A stretch of DNA of 64,000 nucleotides from Saprospiraceae bacterium (lineage in GTDB: Bacteria > Bacteroidota > Bacteroidia > Chitinophagales > Saprospiraceae), in NCBI GenBank assembly GCA_029251525.1, contig JAQXDE010000036.1, positions 58,438-122,437 on the forward strand, read 5' to 3'. Under the pieces are notes generated by a model. The model had not been told where the DNA came from and searched no databases. It was given only the letters and a program-made list of their open reading frames with translations. The translations under genes and the position numbers were made by a program. Below are positions 1-8,375 of this stretch, piece by piece; position 1 is the stretch's first letter; each line of letters starts with the position of its first letter.

Positions 1-69
1 AAATTATACTATAAAAATGCGTTGAAGATTATTCCTGGATTGGATATGAGTTTGTTTCCTAAGGATTAA
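1..69 (+). CDS. C-terminal tail of a gene entering from the left, possibly an amidohydrolase
   Basis: Frame 1 is open from the first base to a TAA at 67-69 and encodes 22 residues. The NALKIIPG segment followed by a short tail resembles the extreme C-terminus of Amidohydro_2 (TIM-barrel metal-dependent hydrolase) proteins, where an N-A dipeptide precedes the last helix. The remaining gene lies outside the window, so the family call is tentative. It is oriented towards the hairpin at 396-431. Confidence 0.45.
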   Translation, partial: KLYYKNALKIIPGLDMSLFPKD

Positions 70-549
70 TGGGTCAATATTATAAAACAAGTGAAAATAA
101 ATGAACAGTTACTAAGATTAAATTTATTCTTGTTTTAACCTTTGGTTATGGAAAAACTACTAATGAGAAGGCTGATTATAATAGTATAAAAATTTAGAGC
201 AATTGAAATCAACATTTGTTTCCCATTTCTTGAGAACAAGTAATTTCATGAAAGGAACATATTCGAGACCTCAATTATTCTTTGGTGGGAATTAATAACT
301 TGATTTTAAAGGTAAAATGATAAAGAATTAAGAAGTGAATTTTTCGAGTATTGGGTGCAATGATTAATTACAGGAAGTTATTTATGCTAGAGTTTATATT
401 TAAAGGCATCAAAATCGATGCCTTTAAATATTTAGCCCAATCATTTAGCCATTTTTAGTTTTTCACCCATTAGAAGGCAGAAATACTAAATTTATTACAA
501 GCAAATTTAATTTTAACTTGATCAGATTAAAGATTCTAATAACTCTAAA
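70..549. other. Gene-free stretch with one strong hairpin
   Basis: No convincing reading frame was found between the left-edge gene tail and the aminotransferase stop codon. The two genes converge here. The only clear structure is the 15-bp hairpin at 396-431. The rest is AT-rich sequence with nothing recognisable. Confidence 0.6.
396..431. terminator. Perfect 15-bp hairpin between convergent genes
   Basis: Bases 396-410 are exactly complementary to 417-431 around a six-base loop. The A/T-rich ends of the stem could supply U tracts on either strand. It lies between two convergent genes, so a bidirectional terminator is the likely role, although no long T run follows. Confidence 0.5.
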
Positions 550-1812
550 TCACTTTCCTAACTCTCTCAACGCCTCCACAAAGACATCTAATTCTTTTGG
601 GGTGGTATAAATATTTGGAGTAATTCGGCAACCATGTACATTTGCCCCATCGATAGCGACCGTCCATATGTTATATTTTTCCATTAGGGTTTTAGCAAGT
701 TCATGTGGTTTCATATTTTTGATTCCGACATTAGCAATTGCGCAAGAACGATGACTTTCCTTTGGTGTATTGACTATAATTTTTCCAACATTTCGCACTT
801 TTTTGGTCCAGTAATTTTGGAGATATCGAAGACGGGCCTCTTTCCGTTCAGCCCCTATTCGTTTATAATATTCGATGGCATCTCCAATTGCTAAATCAGT
901 TGCCACAGGATGGGTACCCGTATGATTTAATCGGTAAATATCATCTTGATCTTTCCCCCATTCCGCAAAAGTTTCCCAGACATTTTTTACTTTTGCTTTT
1001 TTGACAAAGAGAAAACCAGCTCCTAAAGGAACACTCATCCATTTATGAAGACTTGTACCATAGTAATCACAATCCAAATCTTTAATCGAAAATTCAAAAT
1101 GTCCAAAAGCATGTGCCCCATCAACCATTACTTCTACTCCTTTACTATGTGCCATATCACAAATTTTTCGAACGGGTAAAATATGTCCAGTAATATTTAT
1201 GATATGACAAATCATTAAAAGTCGAGTTTTTGTAGTAATAGCATTGGCATAAAGATTTACAATTTCTTCATCCGACTTAGGATGATTAGGAATGGAGATT
1301 ATTTTATTGATGATGCCGTGTCGTTTTTCTTGGAGTTTAAACATATTCTTCATTGCTCCATAGTCTTGCTCTGCCATAACTGCTTCATCGCCTTTCTCCC
1401 AGTGTATTCCTCCAATAATAATGTCCAAAGATTCGGTTGTATTACGAGTAATAATTAGCTCATCATCAGAGCAACCAGCAATCTCTGCTAATTGTTGGGC
1501 TACTCTTTTCTTATTTTCCCATTGAACAGTTCGCATATAAAAGGAGCCTTGATAATTGACATGTCGAATATGTTGGATATATTTCTCCAAAGTTACTTGT
1601 GGAGTAAAGCAATAATAGCCATTTTCAAGATTGATATAGTCAGGTTTGAGACGATATTCACTTCTGACTTGAGCCCAAAAATTTTCATCTCTGGCTAATT
1701 CATCAGATGAAAGATGGGAGACTTGATTGATTATTTCATCCAGAGTTTTGTATAGCGGAGAACTAGTAAAGCTTGCTAACGTAATGTTTTTTAGGAAAGT
1801 ACGTTTGTTCAT
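550..1812 (-). CDS. Aminotransferase class V-fold PLP enzyme, probably exported
   Basis: A 420-residue fold-type I PLP enzyme of the class V aminotransferase, isopenicillin-N epimerase and cysteine desulfurase superfamily. The region near residue 231 (VDGAHAFG) holds the aspartate that contacts the pyridine nitrogen. The SLHKW motif near residue 257 supplies the Schiff-base lysine. Substrate-side motifs include RNTTES near 123 and HTGTHP near 298. The N-terminus (KRTFLKN followed by a short apolar stretch) resembles a weak Tat-type signal, as in many Bacteroidota members of this family, so periplasmic location is possible but unproven. The gene is monocistronic and convergent with the left-edge gene. 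The substrate cannot be inferred. Confidence 0.85.
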   Translation of the reverse strand: MNKRTFLKNITLASFTSSPLYKTLDEIINQVSHLSSDELARDENFWAQVRSEYRLKPDYINLENGYYCFTPQVTLEKYIQHIRHVNYQGSFYMRTVQWENKKRVAQQLAEIAGCSDDELIITRNTTESLDIIIGGIHWEKGDEAVMAEQDYGAMKNMFKLQEKRHGIINKIISIPNHPKSDEEIVNLYANAITTKTRLLMICHIINITGHILPVRKICDMAHSKGVEVMVDGAHAFGHFEFSIKDLDCDYYGTSLHKWMSVPLGAGFLFVKKAKVKNVWETFAEWGKDQDDIYRLNHTGTHPVATDLAIGDAIEYYKRIGAERKEARLRYLQNYWTKKVRNVGKIIVNTPKESHRSCAIANVGIKNMKPHELAKTLMEKYNIWTVAIDGANVHGCRITPNIYTTPKELDVFVEALRELGK

Positions 1813-2199
1813 AATTGGTGAGTTTTGTTTCGACTAAGATAATAAATTGAAGATTAATTCAATATTCTGCTTAACAGTTTTTAATTATAAATTATTCAAA
1901 TTATTCTTTTTCTAAATTCAAGTATTATAAACCAAATCAGAAATTTTAACATACTTGAATTCGAGTGTGTTAAAATTCAAAACTAATCCATCTTATATAT
2001 CTATTAAGATTATCTTTTTATAGAAAATACCCTTTCATTCGTCTAACCCTTAGGTGTTTAGACAGGGTCAATTCATACATTTGCAGCTTAAACATAAGCG
2101 TTAAAAATCTAAAATCAAATAGATTTTTTCCCCAACAAATAGCTAAAAATTTTGTTTCTAAAAATTATTACTTAAATCTATTTAAAAATAACAACTTCA
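1813..2199. other. Divergent intergenic region with inverted repeats and a promoter
   Basis: This 387-bp region separates the divergent aminotransferase and TonB receptor genes. It contains two overlapping inverted repeats (1916-1925 with 1951-1960, and 1942-1951 with 1968-1977) that could form alternative stems. A GTCTAA/TTAGAC inverted repeat lies at 2041-2063, just upstream of a TAnnTTTG element at 2076-2083. No gene is visible. Confidence 0.5.
2076..2083 (+). promoter_or_regulatory. Bacteroidota-type -7 element TACATTTG
   Basis: TACATTTG matches the Bacteroidota sigma-70 -7 consensus TAnnTTTG exactly. It would start transcription near 2090 and give a leader of about 110 bases before the TonB receptor start at 2200. 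The -33 element is weak. The inverted repeat at 2041-2063 overlaps the expected -33 position and could be an operator; that is inference. Confidence 0.5.
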
Positions 2200-4590
2200 A
2201 TGCAACTCAAATCTAAAGTGTTCGGACTTTTAGTATTTTTGTTTTTATCAAATTTTTCCTTTGCACAGAAAACTGAAAAAGTCACCCTCAATGGTTACAT
2301 CAAAGAAGCTTCTAGTGGTGAAACTTTAATCGGGGCTTCGGTTTATGTTTTTGAACTTGAAACGGGAACGACGACAAATGAATATGGATTTTACTCTTTG
2401 TCTCTCCCTTTAGGAAGTTATAAAATCGAATTTTCTTATCTCGGTTTTGATTCTCAAATTAAAGAAATAGAACTAAAGGAAAATATTAAACTCGATATTG
2501 ATATGGGTGAGAACGCCAATGAATTGGTGGAGGTTGTTGTGACTTCTGAGGCGGAAGATCGTAATGTAACCAATACTGAGATGAGTGTTAACAAAGTGAG
2601 CATAGCAACCATAGAGAAAATGCCTGCATTATTAGGTGAGGTGGATGTGATTCGAAGTATACAATTGTTGCCAGGAGTTTCAACAGTAGGAGAGGGAGCG
2701 ACAGGATTTAATGTACGAGGAGGAAGTATTGATCAAAATCTGATCTTATTAGATGAGGCACCAGTATATAATTCATCACATTTATTTGGATTTTTCTCTG
2801 TTTTTAATCCAGATGCTGTAAAAGATGTGAAATTATATAAAGGCGGTATTCCAGCCCGTTATGGTGGAAGATTATCCTCTATTTTGGATGTAAGAATGAA
2901 GGAAGGGAATATGAAAAAGTATGAGGTGTCAGGTGGTGTTGGTTTAATTTTTAGTCGACTTTCGGTGGAAGGACCCATTGCAAAAGATAAAGCATCCTTT
3001 ATTATTGCAGGTCGTCGATCATATATTGATATTTTGGCAAAACCGGTTATCGAAAAGCAAGTGGGTGGTGATACTGAATTAAATTTTTATGATTTGACCT
3101 TAAAAACGAATTATAAAATTAATGATAAGAATAGACTTTTCCTGTCTGGATATTTGGGACGTGATAATTTTGGTTTTGGTAATGCGGCAGGTTTTAGTTG
3201 GGGAAATCAGACCGCGACTTTAAGATGGAATCATTTATTTAACGAAAGTTTGTTCTCCAATTTTACAGCCTTTTATAGTAACTATGATTACGAAATTGCT
3301 TTTGGTGCAGATTCTGAAAATACATTTGATTGGAGTGCAAAAATTAAAAATTATAGTCTAAAATCGGATTTTTCTTATTTTTTAAATCCTGATAATTTAA
3401 TAACTTTTGGTGGACAAGCAGTCATTTATGAATTCCAACCGGCTAATGCATTTTCATTAAACGAAGGAGTAAATGTAGATTTTTCTTTAGCTGAGAAATA
3501 TGCCTTAGAAGTAGGGCTATTTATGGAAAACGAACAAAAAATTACTGGCAATATTTCTCTGCAGTATGGTCTGCGATGGTCGTTTTTCAATTATTTGGGA
3601 AAAGGATCGTCTTACGAATTTGCTGAAGCTAAAAATCCTGGGGATCGACGAGAACCTCTTTTAGATCAAACCCAGACATTTGATGCAGGTAAAAGTATTC
3701 AGGTGTATAATAATTTTGAACCTCGTTTTTCCATTAAATATCAACTTGATAAAACCACATCAATTAAGGCGAGTTACAATCGGACGGCCCAATACATTCA
3801 CTTAGTTTCCAATACTACGGCAGCAACGCCAGTTGATATTTGGACTCCAAGCACCAATAATATTAAACCTCAAATGGCGAATCAAGTGGCATTGGGTATT
3901 TTTAAAAATTTCAACGACAACACCTGGATTACATCTATGGAAGTTTATTACAAAACTTACAAAGATTTACTTGAATATGTCGATGGTGCAGATCTTTTAT
4001 TGAATGAGTATTTTGAGGGCGATGTTTTACAAGCAAAAGGAAGAGCTTATGGATTAGAACTACAAATTGAAAAAAAGAAAGGCCGCTTTACAGGTTGGAC
4101 AAGTTATACATTGGGTAGAACTGAATTGCAATCAGAAGGTATTAATTTAGGGGATTGGTATCCATCGCGTTTCGATCAGACACATAGCTTTAGTACAACA
4201 GCATTTTATGATTTGTCGAAAAGATGGAATTTATCTGCAAATTTTGTTTTGAATTCTGGTACACCTGGTACTTTTGCAACAGGCCGATATGAACAGAATG
4301 GCTATGTTTATCCGCATACAACAGGCAGAAGAAATAATGCCCGAATCCCTATTTACCACAGGTTAGATATTTCGGCAACACTTCTTGGAAGAAAGAAGCC
4401 TGGAAAAAAATTGAGTGGCGAATGGGTTTTCTCTATATATAACGTGTACAACAAAAGAAATCCATTTTCTATCAACTTTGGAGAAAATCGAATTCGAACT
4501 CCAGAAGGTCAACCTCGTGAAACAAATGCCTATAGATTTGCAGTGGTTGGAAGTATTATCCCATCTGTAGCTTATAACTTTAATTTTTAA
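2200..4590 (+). CDS. TonB-dependent outer membrane receptor with carboxypeptidase-regulatory-like N-domain
   Basis: A 796-residue TonB-dependent transporter. A signal peptide ends at about residue 22 (SNFSFAQ). A CarboxypepD_reg-like beta-sandwich covers about 28-105, a plug domain about 115-230 (LLPGVSTVGEGATGFNVRGG and LLDEAPVYNSSHLFGFFS), and a 22-strand-type barrel the rest, ending in the aromatic PSVAYNFNF. It is shorter than SusC proteins (about 1000 residues) and is paired not with SusD but with a DUF4249 lipoprotein 43 bp downstream, a common arrangement in Saprospiria and Cytophagia. The pair probably imports or senses an unknown ligand. Confidence 0.92.
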   Translation: MQLKSKVFGLLVFLFLSNFSFAQKTEKVTLNGYIKEASSGETLIGASVYVFELETGTTTNEYGFYSLSLPLGSYKIEFSYLGFDSQIKEIELKENIKLDIDMGENANELVEVVVTSEAEDRNVTNTEMSVNKVSIATIEKMPALLGEVDVIRSIQLLPGVSTVGEGATGFNVRGGSIDQNLILLDEAPVYNSSHLFGFFSVFNPDAVKDVKLYKGGIPARYGGRLSSILDVRMKEGNMKKYEVSGGVGLIFSRLSVEGPIAKDKASFIIAGRRSYIDILAKPVIEKQVGGDTELNFYDLTLKTNYKINDKNRLFLSGYLGRDNFGFGNAAGFSWGNQTATLRWNHLFNESLFSNFTAFYSNYDYEIAFGADSENTFDWSAKIKNYSLKSDFSYFLNPDNLITFGGQAVIYEFQPANAFSLNEGVNVDFSLAEKYALEVGLFMENEQKITGNISLQYGLRWSFFNYLGKGSSYEFAEAKNPGDRREPLLDQTQTFDAGKSIQVYNNFEPRFSIKYQLDKTTSIKASYNRTAQYIHLVSNTTAATPVDIWTPSTNNIKPQMANQVALGIFKNFNDNTWITSMEVYYKTYKDLLEYVDGADLLLNEYFEGDVLQAKGRAYGLELQIEKKKGRFTGWTSYTLGRTELQSEGINLGDWYPSRFDQTHSFSTTAFYDLSKRWNLSANFVLNSGTPGTFATGRYEQNGYVYPHTTGRRNNARIPIYHRLDISATLLGRKKPGKKLSGEWVFSIYNVYNKRNPFSINFGENRIRTPEGQPRETNAYRFAVVGSIIPSVAYNFNF

Positions 4591-4633
4591 TTCAAAAAGA
4601 TCAATACCTAATACATACCATAATAAAATTTTT

Positions 4634-5563
4634 ATGAAAAAATATTTTTTATTTTTAATAACAATATTCCTACTAACTTCTTGTGAAGATATTATCGATT
4701 TAGAGTTAGAACAAAATGATTCCCAATTAGTCGTTGATGCATGGCTAAATGACCAACCTGGTCCTCAGGTAATTAAATTGCGTCGAACGATTGATTATCT
4801 AGATAATTCATTCACACCTGAGGTTACAGGGGCCACAATTACAGTTGCCGATATTAATATTTCTGATAGTACAATCAATCAAATTTTTGTTTTTGAAGAT
4901 GAAGACAATGATGGTGATTATGTTTGGACTCCAACAACAACAGATGATGTAATTATTCAGGAAGGGAAGGATTATGGTTTGTTAATTGATTTAGATGGGG
5001 ACCAATATTATTCCTTTTCAAAAGCTAATCGAACTGTTCCAATTGATTCAATAGGTTATGAATATCAAGAAGATGAGGTAGGTCAACCTGATGGAATTTA
5101 TGCCCAAGTCTATGCTAAAGATGCAGTAGGAGAGGGAGATGTATATTGGATTAAAACTTTTAAGAATGGATCATTTTTAAATAAAGGACGGGAAATGAAT
5201 TTGGCGTATGATGGATCATTTGGTCCTGGGACTAATTCAGATGGTATATTATTTATATCACCAATTCGATTTGGAATAAATAGAATTGCCGATTCAGGAG
5301 ATGGAGCAATTGATGATAATGATATTCCTCCATATGCAATTGGTGATAGTATTCGGGTAGAAATTTATTCACTGACTCAAGAGGCATTTTTTCATCTTTT
5401 TCAAGCGAGGGAGCAAATTACTCAAGGGGATAATGGTTTATTCGCGACTCCGATTAATAATATTCCAACTAATATTTTTACTCAAAGTGCAAATGCGAAA
5501 GAAAGTCCAATTGGGTTCTTCTGTGTTTCAAAAGTCTCAACTGCAGAAAGAGTGATAGAATAA
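4634..5563 (+). CDS. DUF4249 family lipoprotein
   Basis: A 309-residue lipoprotein with a short signal and lipobox ending at Cys17 (LLTSC), followed by acidic EDIIDLE, which could act as a surface-export signal in Bacteroidota. The order of beta-rich motifs, starting with QLVVDAWLNDQPGPQVIKL and ending with the PIGFFCVSKVS strand, fits DUF4249. These proteins sit next to small TonB receptors, and this gene follows one by 43 bp, so the two very likely form one operon and complex. Its biochemical role is unknown. A strong terminator follows at 5597-5629. Confidence 0.85.
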   Translation: MKKYFLFLITIFLLTSCEDIIDLELEQNDSQLVVDAWLNDQPGPQVIKLRRTIDYLDNSFTPEVTGATITVADINISDSTINQIFVFEDEDNDGDYVWTPTTTDDVIIQEGKDYGLLIDLDGDQYYSFSKANRTVPIDSIGYEYQEDEVGQPDGIYAQVYAKDAVGEGDVYWIKTFKNGSFLNKGREMNLAYDGSFGPGTNSDGILFISPIRFGINRIADSGDGAIDDNDIPPYAIGDSIRVEIYSLTQEAFFHLFQAREQITQGDNGLFATPINNIPTNIFTQSANAKESPIGFFCVSKVSTAERVIE

Positions 5564-5596
5564 AGTTTTTATTTTTTTATCATAAAAAATATCCTT

Positions 5597-5629
5597 AAAA
5601 ACCCATGTGCCTTCCACATGGGTTTTTCT
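5597..5629 (+). terminator. Rho-independent terminator after the TonB receptor/DUF4249 pair
   Basis: A perfect 13-bp stem (5597-5609 with 5615-5627) with a five-base loop ends in a T run. It lies 34 bases after the DUF4249 stop codon. Confidence 0.85.
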
Positions 5630-5738
5630 TTGTAGATAAATGGAATGTTAATATTTCAACTTCGTTTTAAATTTAGCTTGATAATTTCATGGAACTTTGT
5701 ATATTATAAATTATTATTAATTAAAATATCAAATTTCA

Positions 5739-7520
5739 ATGAAAAAAATTATACTTCTTTTTACAGTTTGTTTTCCGTTTATTTTGTTAGCTCAATTAAC
5801 CTCCGATGATTTTGAATCATACACTATTGGATCATTTGACTCTCAATGGGATGCAACTAATTGGATAGGTTGGTTTAACAATCCATCTAATGCTACGATT
5901 AGTGATGAGCAAGCACATTTAGGTACTCAATCTGTAAAAATTGAGCAGAATGATGATCTTGTTGCGTTGTTAGGAACTCTTGATGCAGAAAATTATGAAA
6001 TTTCTTATTGGCAATTTGTTCCATCAGGAAGCGGAGCGTACACAAATATGCAACACAACTATACATCAACAACAGGTGATTGGATGTTTGAAGTATATGT
6101 AAACCAAGATGGCACTGGACAATTTAATACAGCCGGTCAGGGCTTTTTATTTACTCCAATTCATGATCAATGGGTTGAGTACAAATTTAATTTAAATTTT
6201 ATCACATCTGAAGGAGTGTTCTCCTATAACGGTACACCTCTGGTTAACTTTGCGATCAATACAAATGCAGGTGATATGATGCCTGGGCTTAATCAAGTAA
6301 ATGCAATTAATTTTTACGGGGGCTGTTTGCCGCAGGGAAATTGTACTTCCTTAGCTTTTTATGATGATGTTCAAGTTACTTATATTCCAGCGCCACCTCA
6401 TGATGCAAGAATTCTTAATCCTGAACCAGCTATTGAATATTTTACTGTACCAAATGGTTTGGAACAACCTTTAAATTTTGTAGCTAGCGTTAAAAATATT
6501 GGAGGCCAAGAAATTACTGATGTCTCTGTTACCTTTAATGTTCGAGATGGAGGTGGCAATATTATTTATACCGAAACTTCTGACCAATTGGCAGCACTTG
6601 GTTCTACAGAACAAGCTTCCTTCTTGGGAAGTGGTACTTATTTTTTTACTGGTACTGATAATTATTCAGTGGAGTACATTGCAAATATAGCTGAGACTGA
6701 CAATAATTTGGTTGATAATACACTAAGTGTCGCTACTCCATTTGCATTAGATCCTTCAATTTACTCTCGTGATAATGGCATTTTTGATAATGGAGTTGGA
6801 TATAATGGTGGCACTGGTAAACTTGGAGTGACATACGAGTTTATTGACGCGGCTACTGTTGAAAGCATAATTTTAGCTTTTTCAGGTGGTGTAGCTGGTG
6901 ATACTATTAATGGATTTATTTATTCAGTTGATGTGAATGGGGTTCCTGATACGATTTTAGCAACGACTGAGCCATTTATAATTACGGCAGGAGGAGGAGG
7001 GATTGGTGCTGAAACATATGTTACTTTACCATTTATTGATGGAATTGAAATTCCTGCAGGTAATTATGTATTTATGGTAGGTCAGACTTCTACGACAAGT
7101 TTGGGAGTTGCGACTTCTCAAATTATACATACTCCTGGAACTACTTGGGCGACTGCGGATGAAGTCACCTGGAATAATTTAGAGGACTTTGGGTTACCAT
7201 TTCCAATGGCGATTCGACCATTTTTAAGTCTAGTTGGAGTGGATACAGATGAATCGGCATCTAATTTTGTAGACCAATTTATGATTTCTCCTAACCCAAC
7301 TCAAAATTTTGTTACAATACATCTAGACTTGATAGGGACCCATGATCTGACCCTACAGCTTATCAATGGAAGTGGGCAAGTGGTCAAAACTTTGGTGAAT
7401 AAAAATACAACAGGTGACCAATATCAATTTAATTTAAATCCCTATCCAAGTGGAATTTATTTTGTGAAAGTTCAAATAGGGGAGCAGCAGCTTACTCAAA
7501 AAGTGGTTTTGATGAAGTAA
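5739..7520 (+). CDS. Secreted multidomain protein with T9SS type A sorting domain
   Basis: A 593-residue secreted protein. The signal peptide ends near residue 19 (FILLAQ). Residues about 22-210 form a concanavalin/MAM-like beta-sandwich (DDFESYTIGSFDSQW, then FYDDVQVTYIP). About 220-330 look like a CARDB/Ig-type repeat (VASVKNIGGQEITDVSV). About 335-490 are a further beta domain. The last roughly 80 residues are a T9SS sorting domain (SPNPTQNFVTI, LINGSGQVVKTL, YPSGIYFVKV, then a lysine-rich end). It is thus expected to be exported by T9SS and kept on or released from the surface. No catalytic motif is recognised; an adhesin or binding protein is most likely. Confidence 0.82.
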   Translation: MKKIILLFTVCFPFILLAQLTSDDFESYTIGSFDSQWDATNWIGWFNNPSNATISDEQAHLGTQSVKIEQNDDLVALLGTLDAENYEISYWQFVPSGSGAYTNMQHNYTSTTGDWMFEVYVNQDGTGQFNTAGQGFLFTPIHDQWVEYKFNLNFITSEGVFSYNGTPLVNFAINTNAGDMMPGLNQVNAINFYGGCLPQGNCTSLAFYDDVQVTYIPAPPHDARILNPEPAIEYFTVPNGLEQPLNFVASVKNIGGQEITDVSVTFNVRDGGGNIIYTETSDQLAALGSTEQASFLGSGTYFFTGTDNYSVEYIANIAETDNNLVDNTLSVATPFALDPSIYSRDNGIFDNGVGYNGGTGKLGVTYEFIDAATVESIILAFSGGVAGDTINGFIYSVDVNGVPDTILATTEPFIITAGGGGIGAETYVTLPFIDGIEIPAGNYVFMVGQTSTTSLGVATSQIIHTPGTTWATADEVTWNNLEDFGLPFPMAIRPFLSLVGVDTDESASNFVDQFMISPNPTQNFVTIHLDLIGTHDLTLQLINGSGQVVKTLVNKNTTGDQYQFNLNPYPSGIYFVKVQIGEQQLTQKVVLMK

Positions 7521-7586
7521 TTCATTTTTTACAAGGACTCGGACAAACGATTCTTTTCGACCTACCTTTCTTCCTATAAAATACTT

Positions 7587-7624
7587 CTTCCTGCAGCGAA
7601 ATGATCTTTTCGCTGCAGAGGAAG
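7587..7624. terminator. GC-rich hairpin after the T9SS protein
   Basis: An 11-bp stem (7591-7601 with 7608-7618) extends through a two-base bulge to four more pairs (7587-7590 with 7621-7624). It lies about 70 bases after the stop codon of the preceding gene. No clean T run follows, so termination is probable but not certain. Confidence 0.5.
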
Positions 7625-7657
7625 TTAAAATTATTCTCTAAAAGCAAATTTGGTGTC

Positions 7658-7705
7658 ATTCAATATTGTTTAATCTTTTTACAAAAAGATTAAACAATAT
7701 TGAAT
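7658..7705. repeat. 48-base near-perfect palindrome (23-bp arms, 2-base centre)
   Basis: Bases 7658-7680 are exactly complementary to 7683-7705 with only two bases between. The arms contain CAATATTGTTTAATC and a T5/A5 junction at the centre. It lies about 110 bp upstream of the ECF sigma factor start. It could be a bidirectional terminator or cruciform, or an unusually long operator for the sigma operon. Confidence 0.8.
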
Positions 7706-7814
7706 ATTATGGGTTCCTCTAATATAACTAAAGATAAAATATTTTTTTTTACTAGCCCAGGCAACCATTTCAAAACTAGCTGCATATTAAGGGTAATTAA
7801 ACAAATCAACAAAA

Positions 7815-8375
7815 TTGGATAAGCAAACTGAAAGTATAATATTGATAAAAAAAGCGCTGAAAGGAAACCAGCAAGCGTTTCATAAACTATACAATGTTTA
7901 TAAAAATAGTTTGTTCCTGGTTTGTTTGAGATATGGAAAAGATCGAAATATTGCTCAAGATTATTTACAGGATGCATTTGTAAATATTTTTAAAAATCTA
8001 AAGCAATTTGACCTTAATAAAGGTGACTTTGGTCCGTGGGCAAGAAAAATTACGGTTAATGCATGTCTAGCCGATATTAGAAAAAATACGCTTTACTCAG
8101 TTAATATAACCAAAGCTGAACAAGTTGAGTCTTCTGATGTAAGTGCACTTTCTCAGTTATCTTTAAAAGAAATGTTAGATCACATCCAAAAATTGCCTTA
8201 CGGGTATAGAACGGTTTTCAACATGTATGTAATAGATGGTTATTCTCATAAAGAAATTGCAGCAGCCTTAAATATTTCGATTAGCACTTCGAAAAGCCAA
8301 TTAATGAAGGCTCGAAAAGTTTTACAAAAGAAAGTTACATTCAAGCAAAATAATTATACACAAGAACATGGATAG
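7815..8375 (+). CDS. ECF-type RNA polymerase sigma factor
   Basis: A 186-residue sigma-70 family member. Region 2 covers about 15-85 (FHKLYNVYKNSLFLVC, DYLQDAFVNIFKNL, FGPWARKITVNACLADIRK). Region 4 covers about 120-175 (LPYGYRTVFNMYVIDGYSHKEIA, then the helix-turn-helix ISISTSKSQLMKARKVL). The only usable start is TTG at 7815: an in-frame stop lies at 7794-7796 and the first internal methionine falls inside region 4. The use of TTG may keep synthesis low. The 3' end overlaps the next gene by eight bases, so the two are translationally coupled and the neighbour is the likely partner or anti-sigma factor. Confidence 0.9.
   Translation: MDKQTESIILIKKALKGNQQAFHKLYNVYKNSLFLVCLRYGKDRNIAQDYLQDAFVNIFKNLKQFDLNKGDFGPWARKITVNACLADIRKNTLYSVNITKAEQVESSDVSALSQLSLKEMLDHIQKLPYGYRTVFNMYVIDGYSHKEIAAALNISISTSKSQLMKARKVLQKKVTFKQNNYTQEHG

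Noticed and set aside
7690..7977. A 95-codon minus-strand hydrophobic frame over the sigma factor start
   Set aside because: It overlaps a clear sigma-70 region 2 on the other strand, and its end falls within the palindrome. It is an antisense shadow.
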